The position numbers and the translations under genes are program-made. The notes under the pieces were generated by a model. That model was given only the letters and a program-made list of their open reading frames with translations, had not been told where the DNA came from and did no database searches. From Clostridia bacterium (GTDB lineage: Bacteria; Bacillota; Clostridia; Christensenellales; Aristaeellaceae): DNA of 55,596 nt. Below are positions 9,083 to 16,610 of the stretch, one piece after another; position 1 is the first letter of the stretch, and each line of letters begins with the position of its first letter. The DNA lies in the NCBI GenBank assembly GCA_017936375.1, contig JAGBFR010000050.1:1-55596 (forward strand), in the 5' to 3' direction.

Positions 9083-11239
9083 ATGAAGAGACTCATTGCG
9101 CTTCTCCTCATCTGCCTGCTGGCGGTTCCGGCTGCAGCCTTCGCCGACGACGGCACGTTCACTGCCGCCGCCCCGGGCTTCTCCAGCGATGTGACCGTCA
9201 CCCTCACCATCGCCGAGGGCAAGATCACCGAGGCTGTGATTGACGCTGCGGGCGAGACCGAGGCCATCGGCGGCGCCGCTGCCGAAACCCTTGCCGCCCA
9301 GCTCGTCGCCGCCGGCTCTGCCGAGATCGACGGCGTCGCGGGCGCGACCGTCACCACCACCGCCGTCAAGGCCGCTGCTGCGAATGCCCTCGCGCAGGCT
9401 GCCGGCACTGCGGGCGAAAAGGCCGCTGTCGCGGACGGCACCTATGCCGGCACCGCCTCCAGCTTTGGCCTGCTCAGCCAGATGACCTGTGAGACCACCT
9501 TCGAGGGCGGCAAGATCACGGGCATCACCGTCACCAAGGAAAGCGACAGCGCCACGGGCGAGTGGTTCGCCTGCGCGCAGGAGCTGCTGATCCCGCGCAT
9601 TCTGGAAAGCCAGTCCCTCGCGGTTGACTCCATCTCCGGCGCGACCTCTTCCTCCAATGCGATCAAGGCCTGCGTGGCTGCGGCGATCGACGCTGCCGGC
9701 GGCCAGAGCGCGCAGTGGTACACCGAGGTCGAAAAGAAGACCGACGTGGTCACGCTCGAAGGCTACGACGTCATCGTCGTGGGCATGGGCGGCTCCGGCG
9801 TGCTCTCCTACTGCGCCGCCGCCGAGCAGGGCGCGACGGTGTTCGGCATTGAGACCGCGGGCAAGATCGGCGGCAACTCCGTGTGCACCTACGGCCCGAT
9901 GGCCCTCAACAGCGAATACCTGAAGAACCTCTACAACAACGGCGAGGACTACATCAACGCCGACGACGTGTTCGCCGTGTGGATGGAGTATGTCGGCAGC
10001 AACGAAAAGGAAGACATCATCCGCAAGGCCGTCTACAACTCCGGCTCCGCGCTTGACTACTATGTTGAGAAGTTCGGCTTCGAATTCACCGGTATGGGCA
10101 TGCTCGGTTCCTTCGCCGTGCCCGAGTGGACCAAGCTGTGGACCGTCTACACCCCGGACAACGGCGCGTGGAACGTCCTCGGCCCGAACAAGACCTATCA
10201 GTTCACCCGCGCGCTGGACATCGCCAACGCCATGAACGAAAAGAATCAGTACATGACCGAGCTGACCGCCACCACCCTGATTTTTGACGAGGCGGGCAAG
10301 GTCATCGGCGTGAACGCCGAGTACTACGACGGCACCCAGTACGCCATCTACGGCGACGCCGTGATCCTGGCGACCGGCGGCTTCCTCGGCAATGACGAGA
10401 TGATGACCCAGTACCTCGGCAATCCGGTCAACACCATCGGCGTGACCACCTGCGACGGCACCGGCATCAAGATGGGCATCTCCGCCGGCGGCGCCACCTA
10501 CATGATGGGCACCCTGCCGATGGTCCACATCTCTCAGGTCGCCAACATCATCCGCAACGATGACCTGACCGCCGACCAGAAGGCCATCCTCTCCGCGCTG
10601 GCCCTGACCACCGATCAGCTGATGATCACCACCGAGGGCAATGTCTGGGGCAACGTGAACCAGAGCGGCACGCAGAACGAGGGCATCAGCGTGGAGATCG
10701 TCTTCGCGCCGGAATACCGCTATTACGTCGTCTACACGCAGGAGCAGATCGACGCCATCCGCGAGACCGGTCTGACCCCGGCGCAGGCGATGTCCTCCTC
10801 CATGTTCATGGGTCAGGGCGGCACGCTGCCGGCCGCCGGCACGCCGGTCGCCGACATTGACGTCATCCTCTCCGTGGGCGAGGCGTACGGCAACGTCGTC
10901 AAGGGCGAGAGCATCGCGGCGCTGGCTGCGGGCATCGGCTGCGACGAGGCCAACCTCACCGCTGCGCTGGGCGGCGTGGAGACCACCTACTATGCCGTGA
11001 CCTGCAACTCCTACGCGTACGCGACCGTCGGCGGCCTTGACGTCGATGTGAACATGAACGTGCTGCGCGAGGACGGCACCGCCATCGAGAATCTCTTCGC
11101 CGTCGGTCAGGATTCCGAGGGCGTCGGCAATGTGGACGGCAAGGCCTACACCCCGTGGGGCGGCCAGGCGCAGAGTTGGACCTTCGTCTCCGGCGAGATC
11201 GCAGGCAAGCAGGCTGCCGCTTACAGCACCGCCAAGTAA
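9083..11239 (+). CDS. secreted flavinylated reductase FR1 (two FMN-binding domains plus FAD domain)
   Basis: 718 residues: a signal peptide (MKRLIALLLICLLAVPAAAFA), two FMN-binding domains with flavinylation-type motifs (AGAT, T89; SGAT, T188), and an FAD-binding-2 domain from about 226, with the dinucleotide motif VVGMGGSG and ETAGKIGGNS. FMN attached to the threonines by an ApbE transferase (not in this window) would relay electrons to FAD. Fumarate-reductase-type proteins of this build work outside the membrane. Here the usual HHTMGG is replaced by YATVGG, and the NRLGGNA arginine motif by KAYTPWGGQA, so fumarate is unlikely. Closest in the window is FR2. Start follows GGAGG; a terminator makes it a one-gene unit. 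Confidence 0.88.
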   Translation: MKRLIALLLICLLAVPAAAFADDGTFTAAAPGFSSDVTVTLTIAEGKITEAVIDAAGETEAIGGAAAETLAAQLVAAGSAEIDGVAGATVTTTAVKAAAANALAQAAGTAGEKAAVADGTYAGTASSFGLLSQMTCETTFEGGKITGITVTKESDSATGEWFACAQELLIPRILESQSLAVDSISGATSSSNAIKACVAAAIDAAGGQSAQWYTEVEKKTDVVTLEGYDVIVVGMGGSGVLSYCAAAEQGATVFGIETAGKIGGNSVCTYGPMALNSEYLKNLYNNGEDYINADDVFAVWMEYVGSNEKEDIIRKAVYNSGSALDYYVEKFGFEFTGMGMLGSFAVPEWTKLWTVYTPDNGAWNVLGPNKTYQFTRALDIANAMNEKNQYMTELTATTLIFDEAGKVIGVNAEYYDGTQYAIYGDAVILATGGFLGNDEMMTQYLGNPVNTIGVTTCDGTGIKMGISAGGATYMMGTLPMVHISQVANIIRNDDLTADQKAILSALALTTDQLMITTEGNVWGNVNQSGTQNEGISVEIVFAPEYRYYVVYTQEQIDAIRETGLTPAQAMSSSMFMGQGGTLPAAGTPVADIDVILSVGEAYGNVVKGESIAALAAGIGCDEANLTAALGGVETTYYAVTCNSYAYATVGGLDVDVNMNVLREDGTAIENLFAVGQDSEGVGNVDGKAYTPWGGQAQSWTFVSGEIAGKQAAAYSTAK

Positions 11240-11253
11240 TCCGTCATTTTCCC

Positions 11254-11283
11254 GGGAGCAGGAAACCCCTGCTCCCCTTTTTT
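11254..11283 (+). terminator. terminator after FR1
   Basis: A GGGAGCAGG stem against CCTGCTCCC with a short AAAC-type loop, followed by CTTTTTTT. Confidence 0.88.
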
Positions 11284-11470
11284 ATCCCACAAAAAAAGCA
11301 CCGTATCCCGAGCCGTCACGCTCCATACGGTGCTTTTTCCTGTTGTAGAGTTTTGCGCTTTCCTTTTTCTTCGTCACCGGGCTTACGTCGCCCCAGGTCG
11401 CGCGGCGCGCCCTGTCCGCCTCGCGGCGCTGGCGCTTGGACATCTTCTCATACGGGACAAACTTTTCCAT
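11282..11470 (-). CDS. small basic conserved clostridial protein
   Basis: A 62-residue, strongly basic protein beginning MEKFVPYEKMSKRQRREADR, with WGDVSPVTKKKES in the middle. I recognise this layout (FVPYEK-S, then W-G-NPVT) as a small conserved protein of Firmicutes without known function. The Arg/Lys content suggests nucleic-acid or ribosome binding, which is inference. The start follows GGAGG by eight bases. The last 16 codons or so coincide with the transcription terminator, so the C-terminus (SGYGAFFVG) is encoded by the hairpin and its T-run. Confidence 0.78.
   Translation of the reverse strand: MEKFVPYEKMSKRQRREADRARRATWGDVSPVTKKKESAKLYNRKKHRMERDGSGYGAFFVG
11291..11338 (-). terminator. 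terminator embedded in the 3' end of the small basic gene
   Basis: Perfect 14-bp arms (AAAAAGCACCGTAT and ATACGGTGCTTTTT) around an 18-base loop. On the minus strand the distal arm runs into seven T. On the plus strand it also ends in five T, so it may work both ways. Confidence 0.85.
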
Positions 11471-11501
11471 ATCATGTACCTCCTTGTCTGTCGGTAAGTA
11501 T

Positions 11502-11530
11502 ATTATACCATACTTTGCATATTTTTTCAA
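11502..11530 (-). promoter_or_regulatory. promoter of the small basic protein gene
   Basis: Minus-strand TTGAAA (11525-11530), a 17-bp spacer and TATAAT (11502-11507), about 30 bp before the start codon. Confidence 0.8.
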
Positions 11531-11559
11531 ATTGCGCCGTCGTGCAGCCCTGCTGCCGC

Positions 11560-11588
11560 TTGTGAGCGGGCGCCGTTTCATGTATAAT
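11560..11588 (+). promoter_or_regulatory. promoter of the 74-residue protein gene
   Basis: TTGTGA (11560-11565), a 17-bp spacer and TATAAT (11583-11588), 34 bp before the start codon. Confidence 0.7.
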
Positions 11589-11622
11589 AAGCCTACGACA
11601 TAACGAAAGGACGGTATCCCCC

Positions 11623-11847
11623 ATGGACATTCAGAAGATCATCACCGACGCCGTGAAGAAGCTCAGCGAAAACGAGGACCTGTGCAGGGCCTTCATGAAG
11701 AACCCCGTCGAGGTGCTGGAAAAGAAGCTGGGCATCGACCTGCCCGAGGATCAGATCAATCCGGTCATCGACGCCATCAAGGCGAAGATCAAGGTCGACG
11801 ACGCGCTGGAATTCGCCGGCAAGCTCAAGGGCCTCCTCGGCAAGTAA
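11623..11847 (+). CDS. small Nif11-leader-like protein
   Basis: A 74-residue helical protein starting MDIQKIITDAVKKLSENEDL, with the central pattern FMKNPVEVLEKKLGIDLPEDQINPVIDAIKAKI. The layout (an amphipathic helix, F-x-(K/N)-(D/N)-P, then a long helix with LGIDLPEDQ) recalls the Nif11 and nitrile-hydratase-like leader families, and similar small proteins occur in many Clostridia. It lacks the double-Gly cleavage site and core peptide of a RiPP precursor, and no maturase is near, so it may be a stand-alone protein of unknown role. It has its own promoter and terminator. Confidence 0.8.
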   Translation: MDIQKIITDAVKKLSENEDLCRAFMKNPVEVLEKKLGIDLPEDQINPVIDAIKAKIKVDDALEFAGKLKGLLGK

Positions 11848-11866
11848 GCCGCTATATACAGACGAT

Positions 11867-11914
11867 AACACCCCGATCCGCCATGCAAAGCGCATGAGGA
11901 ACGGGGTGTTTCTG
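11867..11914 (+). terminator. hairpin between converging genes
   Basis: A nine-pair stem (AACACCCCG against CGGGGTGTT) closes an inner CATGC/GCATG hairpin. The T-run is weak. It lies between the 74-residue gene and the end of yifB, 8 bp before the yifB stop codon. Confidence 0.65.
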
Positions 11915-11921
11915 TATGCTT

Positions 11922-13463
11922 TTATGCCTTGTCGCTGAAATACCCGCCGTCGGGATTGCGGAAGGCCAGCGCCTCCAATAGGTGCGTGCGCGTCACGCGC
12001 TCCTCACCGGCGAGGTCGGCGATCGTCCTGGCGACCTTCATCACGCGGCTGACCGCGCGCATGGAGAGGTTGTACTTTTCGCATGCCTTTTCAAGCAGCG
12101 CCTGCGAGACGGCGTCCAGCGCGCATAGATCCGTCGCCTGCCGGGAGGTCAGCTGCGCATTGCAGCCAACGCCCACCTCAGCCATGCGCCCGCGCTGCAC
12201 CTCTCTCGCGCGCTGCACGCGCTCGCGGATCGCATCGCTGCTCTCCTCCTGCGCGCCGCCGGTGATCTCCTTGACCGGCACGGCGGCAATCTCCAGCTGA
12301 ATATCGATGCGGTCCAGCAGCGGGCCGGAGATGCGCCCCAGATACCGCTTGATCTCCTTCTGCGTGCAGCGGCAGGGCGCGGTCTTGCTGCCATAGTTGC
12401 CGCAGGGGCAGGGGTTCATCGCCGCGACGAGCATCGCCCGCGCGGGATACTGCGCCTGCGCCGCCACGCGCACCACGCTCACCGACCCATCCTCCAGCGG
12501 CTGGCGCATGGCTTCCAGCGCCGCACGCTCATACTCCGGCAGCTCGTCAAGGAAGAGCACGCCCTGATGCGCGAGGCTGATCTCGCCCGGGCGCGCCTTG
12601 CTCCCGCCGCCGACCAGCGCCACCGCGCTCACCGTGTGATGCGGCGAGCGGAACGGGCGCTCGAGCATGATGCCCCGGCCCGCGCCGAGCGTGCCCGCCG
12701 CGCTGTGGATGCGCGTGACCTCCAGCGCCTCGTCGAGCGTCATATCCGGCAGGATGCCCGGAAGGCAGCGCGCCATCATCGTCTTGCCGCTGCCCGGCGG
12801 GCCGATCATCAGCACATTGTGTCCGCCGGCCGCCGCGATCTCCAGCGCGCGCTTGGCGCTGCGCTGTCCGCGCACGTCGGCAAAGTCGCTCGCCATCCTG
12901 CGCCCGCGCAGCTGCGCCTCGTAGGGCACGGACTCAAGCGGCTGGATCCTCCTCTTTCCATGCAGGTGATCGACCACCTGCCGCAGGCTCTCCACAGGAA
13001 GAATCTCGATACCCTCGATGCAGGCGGCCTCCTGCGCATTCTCCTTCGGGAGCATCACCGCGCTCAGCCCGCGCTCACGCGCCGCAATGGCCATGGACAG
13101 CGCGCCGCGCACGCCGACCACGTCGCCCGAGAGGGACAATTCGCCGATCACCGCGACGCCTGCGAGCTTCTCCTGATCGATCTTCCCATCCGCCGCGAGG
13201 ATCGCCAGCGCGATGGGCAGGTCATAGGCCGGGCCCTCCTTGCGCACATCCGCCGGGGCAAGATTAACAGTCAGCCGCGCAATCGGAAAAAACAGCCCGG
13301 AGGAGGCCATCGCCGCGCGCACGCGCTCCCGGCTCTCCTTGACGGCGGCGTCCGGCAGGCCGACCAGCTCGTACATCGGCATGCCCTCGGCGCAGTACGC
13401 CTCCACCGTGACGAGGAAGCCCTCAATTCCCATAAGACCCAGACTGCTGATGCTGGCGAGCAT
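11922..13463 (-). CDS. yifB: YifB/ComM family Mg chelatase-like AAA+ ATPase
   Basis: 513 residues of the YifB/ComM family, whose members act as helicase-like motors in DNA recombination during transformation in some bacteria. An N-terminal Lon-protease-like S5 domain fold (MPMYELVGLPDAAVKESRERVRAA) is followed by the AAA+ core with Walker A GPPGSGKT at about 217-224, Walker B in GVLFLDELPEY, a CPCGNYG zinc-like cysteine cluster, and a C-terminal helical domain (KYNLSMRAVSRVMKVARTIADL). The start follows GGAGGAGAGGGCC. Length and domain order are normal. Without natural transformation data its role here is unknown. Confidence 0.94.
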   Translation of the reverse strand: MLASISSLGLMGIEGFLVTVEAYCAEGMPMYELVGLPDAAVKESRERVRAAMASSGLFFPIARLTVNLAPADVRKEGPAYDLPIALAILAADGKIDQEKLAGVAVIGELSLSGDVVGVRGALSMAIAARERGLSAVMLPKENAQEAACIEGIEILPVESLRQVVDHLHGKRRIQPLESVPYEAQLRGRRMASDFADVRGQRSAKRALEIAAAGGHNVLMIGPPGSGKTMMARCLPGILPDMTLDEALEVTRIHSAAGTLGAGRGIMLERPFRSPHHTVSAVALVGGGSKARPGEISLAHQGVLFLDELPEYERAALEAMRQPLEDGSVSVVRVAAQAQYPARAMLVAAMNPCPCGNYGSKTAPCRCTQKEIKRYLGRISGPLLDRIDIQLEIAAVPVKEITGGAQEESSDAIRERVQRAREVQRGRMAEVGVGCNAQLTSRQATDLCALDAVSQALLEKACEKYNLSMRAVSRVMKVARTIADLAGEERVTRTHLLEALAFRNPDGGYFSDKA

Positions 13464-13544
13464 GGCCCTCTCCTCCTGTGCATAGAACTTCTTTTACCAT
13501 TCTACCCGTTCCCGGCCGGAAAATCAACCCGTGCGCATTTGCTG

Positions 13545-13573
13545 TTGCCCGATTCGCCCGCATGCGGTATACT
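13545..13573 (+). promoter_or_regulatory. promoter of the GNAT acetyltransferase gene
   Basis: TTGCCC (13545-13550), a 17-bp spacer and TATACT (13568-13573). Confidence 0.7.
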
Positions 13574-13606
13574 GTTTCCATCAAAGGAAAAAGGCGGGAT
13601 TCCACC

Positions 13607-14110
13607 ATGAACACACTCGAGCAGGCAAAACCCCACGAGCTCTCCGCATGCATCCAGATCCTGCGCGAGGGCCGCGCCTTCCAGCAGGAGCAGGGCTTCA
13701 CCCAGTGGACGGAGGAATACCCCGCCCCCGCGCTCATCGAGGAGGATATCCGCACGGGCGGCGGCTGGCTCTTCAAGATCGACGGCGAGCCTGCGGGCTA
13801 CATGTATCTCTCCTTTGACGGCGACCCGACCTACCCCGATATCGAGGGCAAATGGCTGTCGGATATCCCCTACGCCGTCGTGCACAGGATCGCGCTCTCC
13901 CGCCGCTTCGCCGGGCGCGGGCTGTCCACCGCCGTCTTTGAGACCATCCGCGGTCTCTGCCGCGAGCGCGGGATCGGCTGCATCCGCATCGACACGGACA
14001 AGAAGAACGCACGCATGCAGCATGTGCTGGAGAAGAACGGCTTCACCCGCCGGGGCTATGTGCTCTTTGAGGGGGACAAGAAGCTGGCGTATGACCATCT
14101 GTTCGAATAA
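13607..14110 (+). CDS. GNAT family N-acetyltransferase
   Basis: A 167-residue acetyl-CoA-dependent acyltransferase of unknown substrate. It shows the central beta strand VVHRIALSRRFAGRGLSTAVFETI (the acetyl-CoA pyrophosphate-binding R/Q-x-x-G-x-G/A region reads RFAGRG) and the C-terminal IRIDTDKKNARMQHVLEKNGF, the usual distal GNAT helix. The N-terminal LEQAKPHELSACIQILREGRAF is typical of small-molecule acetyltransferases in Clostridia. It is monocistronic, with a clear promoter and a strong bidirectional terminator. Confidence 0.9.
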   Translation: MNTLEQAKPHELSACIQILREGRAFQQEQGFTQWTEEYPAPALIEEDIRTGGGWLFKIDGEPAGYMYLSFDGDPTYPDIEGKWLSDIPYAVVHRIALSRRFAGRGLSTAVFETIRGLCRERGIGCIRIDTDKKNARMQHVLEKNGFTRRGYVLFEGDKKLAYDHLFE

Positions 14111-14132
14111 TCCCCATAAAACCAAAAAAGAT

Positions 14133-14170
14133 CAGGCGGCGTCATGGTTTCCCATGACGCCGCCTGTTTT
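14133..14170. terminator. bidirectional terminator between GNAT gene and FR2
   Basis: A 15-bp perfect stem (CAGGCGGCGTCATGG against CCATGACGCCGCCTG) with a four-base TTTC loop. T-rich sequence follows on the plus strand, and a run complementary to AAAAAAG lies on the minus strand, so it should stop both converging transcripts. Confidence 0.92.
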
Positions 14171-14199
14171 ATTCCCTTATGCGTTAAGCGCAGGCAGGA

Positions 14200-16524
14200 T
14201 TACTGCAGGCTCTCCGCGATGTAGCCGCCGACGAGACGGCCGCTGGTGAAGGCCCAGCCCATCGCCGCGCCGCCGTAGGTGACGTACGCCTTGGTCTCGG
14301 AGAAGAGCACGCCCATGCTGTCCGTACCAACAGCGTACAGGCCCTTGATCGGGGTCTCGCCGTCGGTGGTCAGGACCTGGAGCTTCTCGTTGACGTCGAG
14401 CGCGCCGCAGGTGGAGTAGCAGTAGGAGGAGCCAACGATGCCGTAGTACGGCGCGCCGGTGACCTTCTTGAGGTACTTCTCAGCCTTGCCGAACTCAACG
14501 TCAACACCGGCCTCGCAGTACTCGTTATAGGTGGCGACGGTCGCCTCCAGGGTCGCCGGATCCATGCCCATCTTCTCGGCAAGCTCAGCGAGGGTGTCCG
14601 CCTTGTAGACGTAGCCCGCGTCGATGGCCAGCTGGAGCACTTCCTCAGCCTTGTCCATCGGGACGCCGGCCGGGATGCTGGTGCCGTAGCCAACATAGTT
14701 GGTGGACGGGCCATACGGAGTCTCCTCGAAGCCCGCGGTGATCAGCTGCTGAACCTGATCGTTGCCCCAGATGCTGTAGAAGTGCGGGCCAGAGATCCAC
14801 GGGTTGAACATGGAGACGTCGGTCTCCGCCGTGAAGCGCTTGGCATTGGCGTCAACCGCCAGAGAGTTGGAGGAAATCGCCATGTTCAGCGGGATATCCG
14901 CCTGAGACCAGTAAGCCGGACGGCCCGGGGCCAGACCAGCCTTGCCCTCGACGATCACCGTCTCGTAGCCCGGGATGGTGCCGTCGACGCCGCCGACGTG
15001 AACCATCGGCGCAACGCTCATGTTGTAGGTGCCGGCGCCATTGACGATCGCAGACTCGATCATCTTGCCGTCGTTCTGATGCATACCGAAGAGCTTCCAC
15101 TCGCCCTTAAGCGGGAAGTAGGTGTTCTCCAGGTACTTCTCTTCCATCTCGCCGCTGCCGGCAAAGCCGCCGGTGGCCAGGACAACAGCCTTCGCGTTGA
15201 TCACGTATTCCTTGCCGTTGACCATGCTGCGCGCCTTGGCGCCAACAACAGCACCGGTCTCGTCCAGGATCAGATCATAGGCCTCGGTCTCGAGCATGTA
15301 CTTGCCGCCCAGATCGGTGGTGAAGCGGTTCATCGCCTCGGCGAAGAAGCCCTCGGTCAGCTGCTTGCCGCCGGAGAGCGGGGTGTAGGCCGCCCAGACA
15401 TTGCCGGCGAAGCCGCTGGCCGTGTCAAACTGGAAGCCATACTGGGTGAGCCAGTCGTCGGTGTAGCCGCTCTCGTCGAGCATCAGGCGGACCATTTCTT
15501 CCTTCGCCTGCTGCACACCTTCTTCATTGGTGGTGTACTCAAGCCAGCTCTGATAGAGCGCCTCCTTGTCGATCAGATCCTCGCCAGCCTTCTTGGTGAC
15601 GACCTGCTTGGCAACCGGATCGTTCCAGTTCTCGATCTCCGCAGCAACCTGGCTGGGGACGTTGATGGCCATCGGGCCGCTGGTCAGGACCGCGTTGCCG
15701 CCCCACTTGGCCGCCTTCTCGATGGCCAGGACGGAGAGACCCTGCTCGGCAGAGCTGATCGCGGAAGCGAGGCCCGCGCCGCCAAGGCCGACAACCAGGA
15801 CGTCCGCGGACAGCACTTCGACTTCCTCAGACTGGGGGATCTGGCGATAGAACGCGCTCACGTCGGACGCCTCGCCGCCGGCAGCGACGATCGCCTGAAT
15901 CAGCGCCTCTTCAACCGCCTGACGCACGCCGTTGCTCGTCGCAGTCGCACCGCAGACAGCGTCCACGGAGACGGACTGGTACTCCAGCATGCGCGGGACC
16001 AGCGTGCTGATCACGGTCTCAACAAACGCCTTCGTGTCGGAGGTCTCGTCCTGCTTGACCTCGATGGACTCGATGCGGTTCTCGCTGACGGTCACAGCAA
16101 CCGGAACCGGCTCGCAGGGCCTGAAGCCCAGGCCAGCGCCAGTATAGGTGCCCGGAGCCATGGTGACTTCCTTCTCACCGGAGACGCCCATCGCCTGGTC
16201 CAGGCAGTCCTGAACGGCCATGCGGATCGCCTTGCTGGTGAAGGTCGCGCCGGAAATGGCAGCCACATCGGCAGTCTGCTGCTCGATGATCATGCCCGGC
16301 AGCTTGTCAAGCGCATTGCTGCCAATGCCGTCCGTCTCCTCCTCGCCGACAACCTGCACGTCGAGGATCTTCTGCTCGTCAACGGTCACAACCGCCACGA
16401 CATTGCCGCCGAAGCCGGCCGCAGCCGCCTCGTACGTGCCCGCCTGGTAGAGCGCCGCAGTTTCCGCGCTGGCGCACGTCATGAGCATGCACAGCGCAAG
16501 AATCAGACTCAGAATGTTCTTCAT
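14200..16524 (-). CDS. secreted flavinylated reductase FR2 (two FMN-binding domains plus FAD domain)
   Basis: 774 residues: a signal peptide (MKNILSLILALCMLMTCASA), two FMN-binding domains with flavinylation threonines T94 (SGAT) and T194 (CGAT), and an FAD-binding-2 domain from about 240 (VLVVGLGGAGLAS, EKAAKWGGNAV). Expected to act outside the membrane as a terminal reductase fed by flavin electron transfer. Like FR1 it lacks the fumarate reductase signatures: YSTCGALDV stands for HHTMGG and KAYVTYGGAA for the NRLGGNA arginine motif. The real start is the ATG with AAGGAAGG upstream; the open frame extends far upstream into lysR without support. A LysR gene lies directly upstream, with a candidate operator. 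Confidence 0.88.
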   Translation of the reverse strand: MKNILSLILALCMLMTCASAETAALYQAGTYEAAAAGFGGNVVAVVTVDEQKILDVQVVGEEETDGIGSNALDKLPGMIIEQQTADVAAISGATFTSKAIRMAVQDCLDQAMGVSGEKEVTMAPGTYTGAGLGFRPCEPVPVAVTVSENRIESIEVKQDETSDTKAFVETVISTLVPRMLEYQSVSVDAVCGATATSNGVRQAVEEALIQAIVAAGGEASDVSAFYRQIPQSEEVEVLSADVLVVGLGGAGLASAISSAEQGLSVLAIEKAAKWGGNAVLTSGPMAINVPSQVAAEIENWNDPVAKQVVTKKAGEDLIDKEALYQSWLEYTTNEEGVQQAKEEMVRLMLDESGYTDDWLTQYGFQFDTASGFAGNVWAAYTPLSGGKQLTEGFFAEAMNRFTTDLGGKYMLETEAYDLILDETGAVVGAKARSMVNGKEYVINAKAVVLATGGFAGSGEMEEKYLENTYFPLKGEWKLFGMHQNDGKMIESAIVNGAGTYNMSVAPMVHVGGVDGTIPGYETVIVEGKAGLAPGRPAYWSQADIPLNMAISSNSLAVDANAKRFTAETDVSMFNPWISGPHFYSIWGNDQVQQLITAGFEETPYGPSTNYVGYGTSIPAGVPMDKAEEVLQLAIDAGYVYKADTLAELAEKMGMDPATLEATVATYNEYCEAGVDVEFGKAEKYLKKVTGAPYYGIVGSSYCYSTCGALDVNEKLQVLTTDGETPIKGLYAVGTDSMGVLFSETKAYVTYGGAAMGWAFTSGRLVGGYIAESLQ

Positions 16525-16576
16525 ACGATTCTTCCTTCCTTTGGAAATATTGAGGGTTTTCACCCTTCTTGCCATC

Positions 16577-16605
16577 AGTATACCGTCCGGCTTGTGAAAA
16601 AGCAA
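16577..16605 (-). promoter_or_regulatory. promoter of FR2
   Basis: Minus-strand TTGCTT (16600-16605), a 17-bp spacer and TATACT (16577-16582). It lies in the 86-bp gap between lysR and FR2. Confidence 0.8.
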
Positions 16606-16610
16606 ACGAT

